Below, piece after piece: positions 15,001 through 20,077 of a stretch of 64,000 nucleotides of DNA; positions within the stretch are counted from its first letter, which is position 1; the number at the start of each line of letters is the position of its first letter. Position numbers and translations under genes: made by a program. The notes beneath the pieces were generated by a model that saw nothing but the letters and a program-made list of their open reading frames with translations, had not been told where the DNA came from and did not search any database. The DNA is from Histidinibacterium lentulum (GTDB lineage: Bacteria > Pseudomonadota > Alphaproteobacteria > Rhodobacterales > Rhodobacteraceae), in NCBI RefSeq assembly GCF_003789055.1, contig NZ_ML119087.1, forward strand, positions 124,001 to 188,000. The letters are read 5' to 3'.

Positions 15001-15689
15001 AGGCGCCCCTGCCCGAAGGCGATCTGGAACTCGTGCGCGTGCTCGGACGGAGCCTCGGCGAGGCCGATCCCGGCGCCTTCGCCGGCCTCGTCCTGCGGAC
15101 CCTCCGCGTCAACGGCGAGGCGCCGGGAGAGGCGGCGGAGGAGGCCCTGACCCCCGGTGCGGACCCCGCGACGCTGGGAGAGCTCTGCCTAGAGGAGAAC
15201 GGCACCCTGGCCCGGGGCACTGTCGACCTTTGGGTGGACGGGCTCTTTGCCGAGGCGCTCCTGCCCGCCCATATCGACCCCTGGTCGCTGCCGGAGGGCC
15301 GGCTGGTCCTGCGAGCGGAGGGGCTCGCCGGGGCGCAGCGCGTCGTGCTGCATCTCGCCGGACTGCTTCCCGGTCAGGCGGAGGCGCTGATCCCCGGCAC
15401 GGAGGCGCGGATCACCGATCTCGGCAGGGGCGAGATGCGGATGGAGATCGGGCCCGTGCCCCCGGCGCTCGAGGGGCTGGTGGCGCTTGCCGCGATCGGC
15501 CTGCTCGGCCAGTCCGGCCCGCGGCGGACCGGGACCCTGCGGCTTCTGGGGCTCGAGGTGGACGGCATCGACATCGCGCTCGCCCCCGAGGCGGACGAAT
15601 ATCTCTCGACAGGCGAGGAGAGGCTCGCGAACCTCGGGGACATCCGCGGGAGCGAGGCGCTGACGATCGCGCTGCCCGCGGCCGAATGA
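3..15689 (+). CDS. Giant multidomain secreted Ig-like/RHS/dockerin/hydrolase protein, 5' end outside window
   Basis: The 5228 visible codons begin inside an Ig-like domain, so the true start lies upstream. Approximate layout by visible residue: Ig/cadherin-like repeats 1-340; RHS-like section with YD-type repeats 540-790; dockerin-like DxDxDG pairs 913-960; a hydrophobic stretch 1400-1443; an IPT-like piece near 1510-1550; beta-propeller-like repeats 1660-2117; an alpha/beta-hydrolase-like section 2293-2500 with GHSRG (Ser2428); a metalloprotease-like HEMGNALGLED at 3420-3430 in which the second His of HExxH is Asn; a VCBS/cadherin-like unit 3677-3777; twelve Ig-like repeats 3777-4840; a Pro- then Gly-rich linker; and a 290-residue C-terminal domain that may be cohesin-like. 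Inferred role: a very large cell-surface or released protein. It is followed on the same strand by the export-type genes ending at 22049, its likely exporters. The domain calls come from motifs read by eye; the protein's function is unknown. Confidence 0.9.
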   Translation: MVGDLDQDELDFALAGLPEGAVLTADPLIYGRADLTWTPVAADIGGYTAAITVTDTGGGGATTPASTTLEFEVSIRAVNAAPVLDPVGVVRGTENEELVRTFSATDADGDALTYFARDLPQGARFDPRDGTLRWTPTAVQSGTYSIVIGATDGAAVSTETVEIEIADANRAPVFVPMITQLGRDRAELRFTLAYGDPDGDPLVLQALTVLPEGAAFSETRGEFVWTPGYDQTGRYALRFAVQDPGGLSDEIEVIVDIADVNRPPVLEASDRAFLIGEERSFTLEASDPDGTPLTFSAEGLPDGAVLDAATGVVTWRPGPGQEGDYYVRFVASDGDATARQTIVMRATLEPQAPDVRIELTPSFPALPGQEVLVQVVADSLADITAIRLFADGEEIALDDRGRARLTPDAPGRIALRAVATDADGATGEAELPLKVRDPADRAAPVILLDPTLGLGRLGGQAAIEGVIEDANLDTWELDLLDQTGQRVILRLASGEGPASGVLATLDAGRLLNGLYRLRLTATDIGGRQVREMVDIEVLEPVKTGRHVETRTDLSADLGGLTFDLVRSYDSLAQQEAAFGLWSAGLTTDLVLEAALTGREAQGVYAPLRQGARLYLTAPDGTRLGFTFAPVLEEVGPLAFHVPHWRADPGAEGWSLTSSETFLRRSGGKFYTADEGRAYNPRDPSLGGSQPFVLTAPDGRSYVLGSRGEIREIREDGQRLFVGSSGITAQTGETLSFLRDPGGRIARVTTPDGRAVVYTYDAEGRLTSVRALEDGSGARYGYDGRLLTLAAEIGGAGTAIDHGGTVTTRPVLQDLGGLRSFTGTPVTVPASPATAATYTLVLRESELAGAAGRRIILRAEINDPGAEIALGGGALLSVERTGGRTVALFSVAEAGLKRLDVTSATGGTLEVSLGGDLDADGDVDGVDSLAFGPVSGDIDGDGAVDTDDRGVLNVNFGVTPNAAPVVAETLPEVFTHVELPVYLDLETVVTDPEGDPVFFRILSAENLTARFTAAGDRLELTPVDGFSGEARITLAADDGFSSTGPFELTVEVSDAPLTALGFLEPSYVFDLPGGARQVIVVGQFADQADVILPLDYLDVELSDGDVATLSRNGILTAKEVGTSVLKVSRGGIAAGAAVGVGYDFTGFKIAAYLEGIDAYPDAVTILPEGGTRQIVVTLGRDREERISDLENGPTYIVGDESIITVTDDGLIEAVSEGRTTVTAIYGYVTDTIEVTVQTPIEADSAEIGSAGGAIRTSDGIVAAFGAGQLSDGSQVSVSKLSEADIPLDVPPDFTFAAALSYEITGGTLDGPMQLAAPVDGTGLQPGDEVYFFVEMDHSDITQGEYGRMWTVVDSGVVGADGMVRTASPPFPGISEDRGSVLVAKASKKMRPVAFNADQFARNALVVGVGMGVAAVAAAYNPILGGVIAAGVVGYTLYTILPDDTEQEIAAYKEYAGRYTRVTETIPVNPVADRILIRDNIFDTADQPDDPGAPVITRTEYDDFTGSPGVQGGPHVIISGRNFLGPAGFGSNYSDLRVVFEDGNYRRFVSGANFSYSGTSFEDDVDELHVPLPDDILISRATIYLERPGPTVLPGDIGGWNTDAPGERSLGFQLRNTKGYGIVGGEDDTGQAELQLFNLQPAGFTGDQDVTELIKLVNGQNPLRGRILDTVMAPDLSAAYVVTTEGVAIVDMLLLRQFDANPETPGVVDIVPLPNLNTPREMEVVLDPDGRFLYMSGKGEINILDLRPGSATYLRYLPSITLSMGKGYVESMGGLITGLALDGEGKLLYATVPYAGMYGEGGWLRNRGEEGKIHVFNVDDDDRTETGLPGGPNNYLQQIARLDGGIEPFDIAASDDPTKLVFVSRGDLRQGLYRIDVTSTDPANYRATTKRIPETGPTGARPLERNAGPVGATYIADFMATPFGVLDLSYWDKLSSQYFDLDIRNASSVAVTPDGGYAFVADYNVSPYFYYNSELAYQIDIRHSTGTKIGLVRNPFGYDAETWQEKNILGVHTARPEFESTTSPIPMQAVREMVVSPDGQVLYANYRQSGSVVSINIGNWAIASYNNPKNGEFPIDRNKDRTEDTSVNLYNDPIDVGRFASGLSVQQTTGLILRSPVGELQVHGDMPDEVVLEAIMDLDALQLPSWAGHFYLSSQRPGQGLFPTDPKRPRADLVASAADSITSFLGIGQEPPDTNPQRILDSRRSGTAPLEAGYEYRVALDGKITRIGAVSLAEDEEYSARSILRLKLDPALARLLTGGQNFYWGVTGEAGRIKAKGSTAFTTKPAPTTSRFSTVSLLTHGFQLDPRPDYANTAMDEERLGAWLGYAEVIDMARGGGLILVYNRQTGLWHEYKTERPIGQRVVRDSSVDVASIPQGTPLTLVSDWYRESDISDSGFSEAAADAIFASLVHLDKLAGGEVFKSPLHFIGHSRGTVVNSEIIQRLGLNFPDIESDIHMTTLDPHDFGQSTLDVPLVDVLKNYLSAAKTAAQLGTFAFPWLASVAKGLEAAEGALATATKLGRLVGLQLEPIQHGDFKDPNVFVWENVDFADNYYQTSADETTDQPWERWARQYSFVTTPNGRSLITRKDSGEVWPSTVGRPDLELNFTAAGVPGFVNSDMFAGPHSRTTTWYLGTADLDALDLNNEVVWRNKGDAGVTVGSLTGVNGWGYISRYFNEDYTEQPWYGVSSDFARTEGINPGFYNQYFDFAQRERTIWGGGRLNGYTITEAVGSGFYFSATGGGMPYRPQAQGPRTPVNFNNTAESNPPVDGSRDPQPRPGAGPAYPTVFNGDFEQGTKMSFVNYLKWLLQALVDNLANVQTGDGDDVRRSDYQVGNVKNDFKARLRSLGADFDVPKLPADMGRFPLHYDLPGWSMHGGTVNYIVDEDGKPTTPRSYDVQVDEGTSYALRLFDEVIPLLAGPVDITGLFVMNTAIGKEVTDVLRLLLRPTLIRALDAQIAKETDPDAIAQAKTDAEAAKATTTDNFFEGNPGLEKRVDFLPDGTSRTYAVHKGTGEVAINADAFDIQMTWLTKDIANLDTRALLWSQFTKLFTDLKTTYKLPVGPPPSDPAAIAKLPVGAPRDAAIRGLADWFIDAFVKSAVALIDGTRTGTPAGDLFATDYAMIMGGGNFIKNLVSIFLPDYRMEGYDQSIEDIVKDALDDVAKLDSLTHNRMYFPPDKDFVEVDVFVPLALGLGYEMQASFRGLDGRIYETSSAQLTFSGSAGFEDGRPKILVTEKLRLKIPDDLKGNVGSMTLTQVDIEPPDAQPPQELSDYLLNMALFTVDTLDDIFGGLSALAIIDDIRLVGASNQTAAETGPGAEAITVEQARALGEAATAIWAESDLLPLAGTRLAGVEILVDDLEEGVLATWENGTITVDDDGAGMGWFVDATPRDQAEYEATGAAHIFRAESGPAAGRYDLLTVLLHEMGNALGLEDFVSSPSGDYLMTEILETGVRRLPSGPDVQLWPESPDGNGVMPGGTGLSAPATKSFSTGPAPFSNGPAIPLLTGDPEAFGNGGFDIPLTDPDGRWDAMGDVSTAGAEARISEGSAEMSGVSQTFALPPEAVALQFTLSGIALDAPEDSPPDAFEAALLDARTGVSLLGAPGGLSGTDAFLNIQGDGSRFTSDGVTIAEQADGTLIVTVDLTGLASRPDAVYLGFDLIGMGELGSRVTLDTVRLLGAQTNAAPVAVDDLVAVTEDTPAIVDFLGNDTDADGDNLFVASLTQPLTGTLVRLPDGRWEYTPEPDATGDVTFTYVATDGLDQSNEAVVTLRIAPVNDAPVLDPIPDATLAEGEALSVTATASDVDDDDTTLRYVLTEAPPGATIDAITGRIIWASAGFPGEQRFTVRVEDPQGAADQTSFRVDVEGALVIGDVSDRVVAEGEEIGVTLTATLDGAPATGVTFALAAGTPPWIGIDPVTGTISGDTTGRAGTYDIRFTAVAGQQQGLDSGSFSLRIAAAPVIAGLSDLTLLGGQPLLAQATATDADTPAADLVFARDAGPDWITVDPVTGRVTGDSTGQTGRVDLTVSVTDPDGLSDAVTITLTVLAAPVVAPAGPFLVDEGDEITIPIVVTDADTPPGDISVAVTSGQDWIGYDPLSGSLIGQTAGLSGPQDVTVTATDADGNTGSTTIRITVAAAPELSPAGPVVVLEGVPVDLALTATDADDDPATLVFRKLSGPDWITVSSAGAVSGATQGRAGSYSLEVEVADPGGQTDSATIEVRVLAEPAFAPVAPLRLLAGEPLSVPITVTDADTAAAQLVVTLDSAPAWIVYNPATGEVTGDTTGRLGTAEVTLSAVDPEGNSDSLTFEVTVEAAPVLVVPSDEVLVEGTPLSVQLLAADADTPLSGLTFTKTGGPNWVTVTPGGLVTGDTTGRAGPATDISVRVTDPEGNSDEASFAVTVRAVPEFDLVPSQRLLEGEPVDLPITFSDADTPDADLVVTLTEGPGWLSYDPVTGRLTGDSTGRVGSAEARLRIEDPEGNSGTLTVLFDIEDAPVLTLPPDVRLMSGTPLDVAARATDLDTPPGQLTFRKEAGPGWITVAPDGRITGDSTGRSGSATVSVSVTDPEGNVDSGAFAVTVLAAPVLGPVPPQVLQEGAGLSLPIPVSDADTPVRDLAVTLVSGPSWVSYDAATGRLAGDSRGNAGRFAVVLSATDPDGNSATLTVQIRVEAAPVLAPIPDQRIVSGAALGTQARATDDDSPPSRLSYGLESAPDWIRIDRRTGAITGDSSGEVGTFPVVVSVTDEGGRQDIERFSVTVLAAPVLQDMAPMQLTSGARLAVPVLATDADTPADELTYSLVDGPDWVRLGTGPDGAPRLLGETAGRSGNHLITFMVTDPDGLSDESTFLLSLTPDRPEPDRPSPAEPDPPPPPGAGSDPGDGEPVVSRTRGGGGGFSGGGGSGVQDISFGPLGLTRQGGAVLFGGGDSAPVVITPFPSDDDGAALCRYRIPVAFQSSGGVTELVFEVSLPPEGVSLTSVERGDDLPDGATLESRLSFRDGARVLRITIRSEAPLPEGDLELVRVLGRSLGEADPGAFAGLVLRTLRVNGEAPGEAAEEALTPGADPATLGELCLEENGTLARGTVDLWVDGLFAEALLPAHIDPWSLPEGRLVLRAEGLAGAQRVVLHLAGLLPGQAEALIPGTEARITDLGRGEMRMEIGPVPPALEGLVALAAIGLLGQSGPRRTGTLRLLGLEVDGIDIALAPEADEYLSTGEERLANLGDIRGSEALTIALPAAE
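11330..14520 (+). repeat. Twelve tandem Ig-like (He_PIG-type) repeats inside the giant gene
   Basis: Units of about 88-90 codons (264-270 bases) begin near 11330, 11590, 11858, 12124, 12391, 12660, 12925, 13190, 13455, 13720, 13987 and 14260. Most open with an APVL-type strand, carry DADTP near residue 25, then G-P-x-W and a TGxxTGDSTGR turn, and close with a D-P-x-G-x-x-D strand. The copies are clearly related but diverged at DNA level, so this is an old expansion. A rod-like spacer is the usual role of such arrays. It stands immediately before the Pro/Gly-rich linker and the C-terminal domain. Confidence 0.85.
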
Positions 15690-15708
15690 CCAGGAACGGG
15701 ACGGACAC

Positions 15709-16041
15709 ATGGCCAAGAGCGACACCCCCGAAAACGGCGCCGCGGACAAATCGCCCGGCGCGGCGCGCACGCCCCAGGGCACCGTGCCGCCGGGCCGGGT
15801 GAGGTTCGACACCTCCCAGCTCAAGAGCAGCTACTGCAACGTCTGCAACGGCTCCTCCACCCGCGAGGAGGTGGTGATCAACTTCGGCGTGAACCAGAAC
15901 TGGGACATGGGCGGCGACAAGCTGGAGGTGGAACTGCACCACCGTATCGTGATGTCGCCCTTCGCCGCCAAGCGCCTGCGCGACATGATCAACCGGCTGA
16001 TCGACGAGCACGAAAGCCGCTACGGCAAGCTCGAGGGCTAG
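15709..16041 (+). CDS. DUF3467 domain protein
   Basis: This 110-residue cytoplasmic protein has no signal peptide. After a flexible 30-residue N-terminus comes the DUF3467 pattern: S-S-Y-C-N-V-C-N, S-S-T-R-E-E-V-V, F-G-V-N-Q and a late S-P-F-A-A-K-R. The length is normal for the family, whose biochemical role is not established. It starts 19 bases after the giant gene stops and precedes the GAF-HlyD gene, so it is probably in the same operon. The TAG stop is followed in the same reading frame by open codons that lead into the next gene. A role as an accessory or chaperone for the giant protein is only a guess from position. Confidence 0.9.
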   Translation: MAKSDTPENGAADKSPGAARTPQGTVPPGRVRFDTSQLKSSYCNVCNGSSTREEVVINFGVNQNWDMGGDKLEVELHHRIVMSPFAAKRLRDMINRLIDEHESRYGKLEG

Positions 16042-16107
16042 GGCGGTGGCAAGACGCTCGAGCGCCCGTTCCAGGCCGCCGCCGCCGACCCGGCCACCCG
16101 GCCGGGC

Positions 16108-17922
16108 GTGCCCGCCGCGGCCTGGGCGGCGTTCCTGGGCGCGCGCGACGACCGGGCGTTCCTTCAGGGCTGGCTGACGGTGCTGCTCGGGCGGGTGCCC
16201 GATGCGTCCTTCGGCGTGGTTCTGGACCTCGACCGGACGAGCGGCGCGCTGAAGCCGGTGGCGGCGGGTCCGGACCCGGCGCGCGACCTCGCCCCCCTGC
16301 GCCCCGTCGCGGAACGGAGCGCCGCAACGGGCCGCGCCGCCACCGGGACCGGCGACGATGGCCGGGGCTACGCCGCCGTGCCCGCCCGGACCGGCGGCGG
16401 TCCCATGGCGGGTCTCGTGGTGCTGGAACTGCGCAGCGACGACCCCGCCGCCTTGCAGGCGGCCGTGCGGGAGGTGCATTGGGCCATCGGCTGGCTGACC
16501 TCGCGCCACTGGCAGGGCGCCCACGACCTCGAGGCGGAGAAGGTGGAGCGCGCGGGCATCGCGCTCGATCTGCTGGCGCTGGTGCACGAGCACCCCCGGC
16601 CGGAGGCTGCCGCCATGGCGCTGGTGAACGAGCTGAAGGGCATCCTTCATGCCGATCAGGTCTCGGTCGGCATGGTCCGCGGGCGCCGCTCGCCGCGCGT
16701 GCGGCTTCTGGCCATGTCCTATGCCGCCTGGTTCAAGCGCCGCTCTACTCTGGCCGAGAGCCTGGAGACGATGATGGACGAGGCCTTCGACCAGGGCGTG
16801 ACCGTGGCGGCGCCCCCGGTGGAGGGCCTGCCGCGCGCGGTGCACATCGCCCATGCCGACCACCTGCGGACCACGAAGACCAGCCACGTCCTGTCGGTGC
16901 CGATGCAGGACGACGCCCGGGTCGTGGGCGTGATCTGCGCCGAGCGTCGCGCCGATACGTCCTTCACCCCGCGCGAGGTGAGGATCGCGGAAAGCGTCGC
17001 CGCGCTGATGGGGCCGATCCTCGAGCTGAAGCGCCGAAACCGCCGCTGGATCGGCGGGCGGCTGGTCGACAAGACCGGCCATGTGCTCGGCATCCTCCTC
17101 GGCCCCCGCCGGCTCAGCTGGAAGCTGCTGGCGCTCGCCATCGGCGCGTTGATCCTGGCCGCCGCGACGGTCGACGGGCCGTTCCGCGTTTCCGCCGATG
17201 CCGTCCTGCAGGGGGAGGTGCGCCGCGCGGCAGTCGCCCCCTTGCAGGGCTTCGTCGCCGAGGCCGCGGTGCGCGCGGGCGACCGGGTGGAGGAGGACGC
17301 GCTTCTCGCGCGGCTCGACGATCGCGACCTTCGGCTCGAACAGCTGCGCTGGCAGTCGGAGATCGACCGCCTCTCCGCCCAGTCGCGCACCGCGCTGGCC
17401 GAGGGTGCCCGCGACGAGGTCGCCTATCTCGAGGCACAGATCCGGCAGGCCCGCGCGCGCCTCGCGCTCGCCCAGGCGGAACTCGACAGAACGGAAATCC
17501 GCGCGCCCATCGGAGGGCTGGTGATCGCGGGCGACCTGAGTCAGCGCCTCGGCTCCCCTGTCCAGCAGGGCGAGGTGCTGTTCGAGATCGCGCCCCTCGA
17601 CAGCTACCGGCTGGAGGTCTTCGTCGACGAGCGCGACCTGCCCTACATCTCGGCCGGCATGGGCGGCGATCTGGTGCTGACAGGGCGACCGACCGAGCCG
17701 CTTCCCTTCGAGATCGAGCGCATCACCCCGGTTTCCGAGGCGCGCGAGGCCGGCAACGTCTTTCTCGCAGAGGCCCGGCTGACCGCGCCCGCGCCCGGCG
17801 ATCTGCGCCCCGGCATGGCGGGCAGCGCCAAGGTCGAGGCCGGCCGCGCCCTCTATGCCTGGTCCTGGACCCGGCGCCTCCGGGACTGGCTGCGCACCAC
17901 CCTCTGGACCTGGCAGCCGTGA
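16108..17922 (+). CDS. GAF domain-membrane-HlyD family adaptor protein
   Basis: The 604-residue protein has two GAF-like regions (about 10-130 and 150-310), one membrane segment near 337-354, and a HlyD/membrane-fusion-protein section to the end. The last part has a lipoyl-like half, a helical hairpin rich in Gln/Glu/Arg near 410-470, and a second lipoyl-like half with RAPIGG. HlyD proteins link an inner-membrane transporter to the outer membrane; here the cytoplasmic GAF part suggests ligand or redox sensing. The GTG start at 16108 is the first start codon after the upstream stop in that frame, and I see no good ribosome-binding site before it, so the start is uncertain. The stop lies 1 base before the next gene's ATG, which suggests coupled translation. 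Confidence 0.88.
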   Translation: MPAAAWAAFLGARDDRAFLQGWLTVLLGRVPDASFGVVLDLDRTSGALKPVAAGPDPARDLAPLRPVAERSAATGRAATGTGDDGRGYAAVPARTGGGPMAGLVVLELRSDDPAALQAAVREVHWAIGWLTSRHWQGAHDLEAEKVERAGIALDLLALVHEHPRPEAAAMALVNELKGILHADQVSVGMVRGRRSPRVRLLAMSYAAWFKRRSTLAESLETMMDEAFDQGVTVAAPPVEGLPRAVHIAHADHLRTTKTSHVLSVPMQDDARVVGVICAERRADTSFTPREVRIAESVAALMGPILELKRRNRRWIGGRLVDKTGHVLGILLGPRRLSWKLLALAIGALILAAATVDGPFRVSADAVLQGEVRRAAVAPLQGFVAEAAVRAGDRVEEDALLARLDDRDLRLEQLRWQSEIDRLSAQSRTALAEGARDEVAYLEAQIRQARARLALAQAELDRTEIRAPIGGLVIAGDLSQRLGSPVQQGEVLFEIAPLDSYRLEVFVDERDLPYISAGMGGDLVLTGRPTEPLPFEIERITPVSEAREAGNVFLAEARLTAPAPGDLRPGMAGSAKVEAGRALYAWSWTRRLRDWLRTTLWTWQP

Positions 17923-17923
17923 C

Positions 17924-20077
17924 ATGGCCGAACGGTTCCTCTCGCAGCTGTGGTACCGCGTCGAGGGGCTGACCCCGCGCCTGCGGGTGCATGTCACCGT
18001 CCACCGCCACCGGTATCGCGGCCAGCCCTGGTATGTCCTCCACGACCATGCCTCCGCCCGCGTCCACCGCTTCACGCCGGCGGCCTACATGGTGATCGGA
18101 CGGTTCGACGGGCAGACGACGGTGGGGGCGATCTGGTCGGAACTCGCCGAGACCCATGACGCGGATGCCCCGAGTCAGGACGAGGTGATCCAGCTCCTGG
18201 CGACGCTGCACCAGAACGACCTCATCCACTACGCGGGTACGCCCGACGTGGCGGACCTTCTCGACCGCTACCGGAAGAAATCGACCGAGCTCTTCAAGCA
18301 GAACCTGACGAACCCCGTCTCGATCCGCATTCCGCTCTGGGACCCCGACGCCTTCCTGACAAGGACCCTGCCCGCGGTGCGGCCCTTCCTCGGCTGGGTC
18401 GGCCTCCTGCTCTGGCTCGCCGTCGTGACCTGGGGCGGGCTGACGGCGGCGCAGAACTGGCAGGCGCTGACGCGGGACATCACCGACCAGCTCCTGAGCG
18501 CCCAGAACCTCCTGATCTCGCTCGTGAGCTATCCGCTGCTGAAGGCGCTCCACGAACTCGCCCACGGCTACCTGACCAAGGTCCGCGGCGGCGAGGTGCG
18601 CGACATGGGGATCATGTTCCTCGTGTTCTTTCCCGTGCCCTATGTCGACGCCTCCGCCGCCGCGGCCTTCCGCAACAGGTGGGACCGCGCCGCGGTCAGC
18701 GCGGGCGGCATCTTCATCGAGACCTTCGCCGCAGCCGTCGCCATGGTGATCTGGGCCTCGGCCGAGCCCGGCGCCATCAGGGCGATCGCCTTCAACATCG
18801 TGATGATCGGCGGGCTGTCGACGCTGGTGGTCAACGGCAACCCGCTCCTGAAGTTCGACGGCTACTACGTCCTGTCGGACCTGATCGAGAGCCCCAATTT
18901 CGGCACGCGCGCCAACAAGTACTGGGGCTGGCTGATCCAGCACCGCCTCTTCCGGGCGCGCCAGCTGAAGGAGCCCGTGGCCACGCCCGGCGAGCGGCGC
19001 TGGTTCCTGGTCTATGCGCCCGCCGCCTTCGTCTACCGCATGGTGGTGATGCTGGGCATCGCGCTCTTCGTGGCCGGGAAATACTACTTCGTCGGCATCC
19101 TCATCGCCGCGTGGAGCATCTTCAACGCCCTGATCAAGCCCGGCTTCAAGCACCTGCGGCATGTGCTGACCGCGCCGGGGCTGCGCAAGGTCCGGGGCCG
19201 CGCAAAGGCCTGGACCTTCGGCAGCATCGCCGCGGTTCTGGCGCTGCTGCTGTTCCTGCCGCTGCCCCTCCGGACGGATACCGAAGGTGTGGTCTGGCTG
19301 CCCAAGACCGCCCATGTCCGCGCCCGCGCGCCCGGTTTTCTCGATCTCGTCCCGCCCGCGCGCGGCGCCGCCGTGACCCCGGGAGAGACGCTGGCGGAGA
19401 TGAGCCTGCCCACCCTCGACGCGCGGCTTGAAGAGCTGCGCTGGCGCGAAGAGGAGCAGCGCCGCCGCCTCGGCGTGGCCGAGATCGCCGACCGGGGCCG
19501 GGCCGAGGTGATCCGCCTCGAACTCGAGGACGCCCGCGCCGAGCTTGCCCGCGAGATGGCGCGGCGGCAGGACCTGACCGTCCGTTCGCCCCTTGCCGGC
19601 ACGTTCCAGCCCGTGGCCCCGCCCGGGGACCTTGCCGGGCGCTGGTTCGCCGAGGGCGACCTGATCGGCTACGTCCTTCCGCCCCGGCCCGAGGTGCTGC
19701 GCGTCGTGGTGCCCCAGGCCGATATCGCGCTGGTGCGGGAGCGGCTCGAGCGGGTGGAGGTGCGGCTGGCCGGGCACCTCTCGGACCGGCACGAGACGCG
19801 CGTACTGCGCGCCGTGCCGCAGGCGACGACGACCTTGCCGAGTCCCGTCCTCGGCAGTCTCGGGGGCGGGCGGTTCCTCAGCCTGCCCGGTGACGAGGCC
19901 GGCACGGAGACGACCGAGGCGGTCTTCATCTACGATCTCGCGGTGCCTGAAACGCTGACGGAGGCCCCGCCCTACGGCCTGCGCGTCCATGTCCGTTTCG
20001 ACCATGGTACGGAGCCGGCGGGCGCCCAGGTCTGGCGGCGCGTGCGGCAGCTCTTCATCGAGCGGTTCAATGCCTGA
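17924..20077 (+). CDS. PqqD-like/M50 site-2-protease-like/HlyD membrane protein
   Basis: I choose the ATG at 17924, right after the upstream stop, which gives 717 residues. Residues 1-105 look like a PqqD/RRE domain, the fold that binds leader peptides in RiPP pathways. Next come several membrane segments with HELAH (zinc site, residues 210-214) and NPLLKFDG near 306-313, the two M50 signatures. From about 455 the protein is HlyD-like, with a helical hairpin rich in Glu/Arg and a VRSPLAG lipoyl-type motif. Both zinc-site motifs look intact, so it may be an active intramembrane protease or a zinc-dependent transporter core. Its neighbours are a second HlyD protein and a SecA-like ATPase, which points to export of the giant upstream protein. 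No TolC-type channel is in the window. Confidence 0.9.
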   Translation: MAERFLSQLWYRVEGLTPRLRVHVTVHRHRYRGQPWYVLHDHASARVHRFTPAAYMVIGRFDGQTTVGAIWSELAETHDADAPSQDEVIQLLATLHQNDLIHYAGTPDVADLLDRYRKKSTELFKQNLTNPVSIRIPLWDPDAFLTRTLPAVRPFLGWVGLLLWLAVVTWGGLTAAQNWQALTRDITDQLLSAQNLLISLVSYPLLKALHELAHGYLTKVRGGEVRDMGIMFLVFFPVPYVDASAAAAFRNRWDRAAVSAGGIFIETFAAAVAMVIWASAEPGAIRAIAFNIVMIGGLSTLVVNGNPLLKFDGYYVLSDLIESPNFGTRANKYWGWLIQHRLFRARQLKEPVATPGERRWFLVYAPAAFVYRMVVMLGIALFVAGKYYFVGILIAAWSIFNALIKPGFKHLRHVLTAPGLRKVRGRAKAWTFGSIAAVLALLLFLPLPLRTDTEGVVWLPKTAHVRARAPGFLDLVPPARGAAVTPGETLAEMSLPTLDARLEELRWREEEQRRRLGVAEIADRGRAEVIRLELEDARAELAREMARRQDLTVRSPLAGTFQPVAPPGDLAGRWFAEGDLIGYVLPPRPEVLRVVVPQADIALVRERLERVEVRLAGHLSDRHETRVLRAVPQATTTLPSPVLGSLGGGRFLSLPGDEAGTETTEAVFIYDLAVPETLTEAPPYGLRVHVRFDHGTEPAGAQVWRRVRQLFIERFNA

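Noticed and set aside
17723-20005. Minus-strand open frame of 760 codons opposite the M50 gene
   Set aside because: No recognisable domains, and the plus strand encodes clear PqqD/M50/HlyD motifs.
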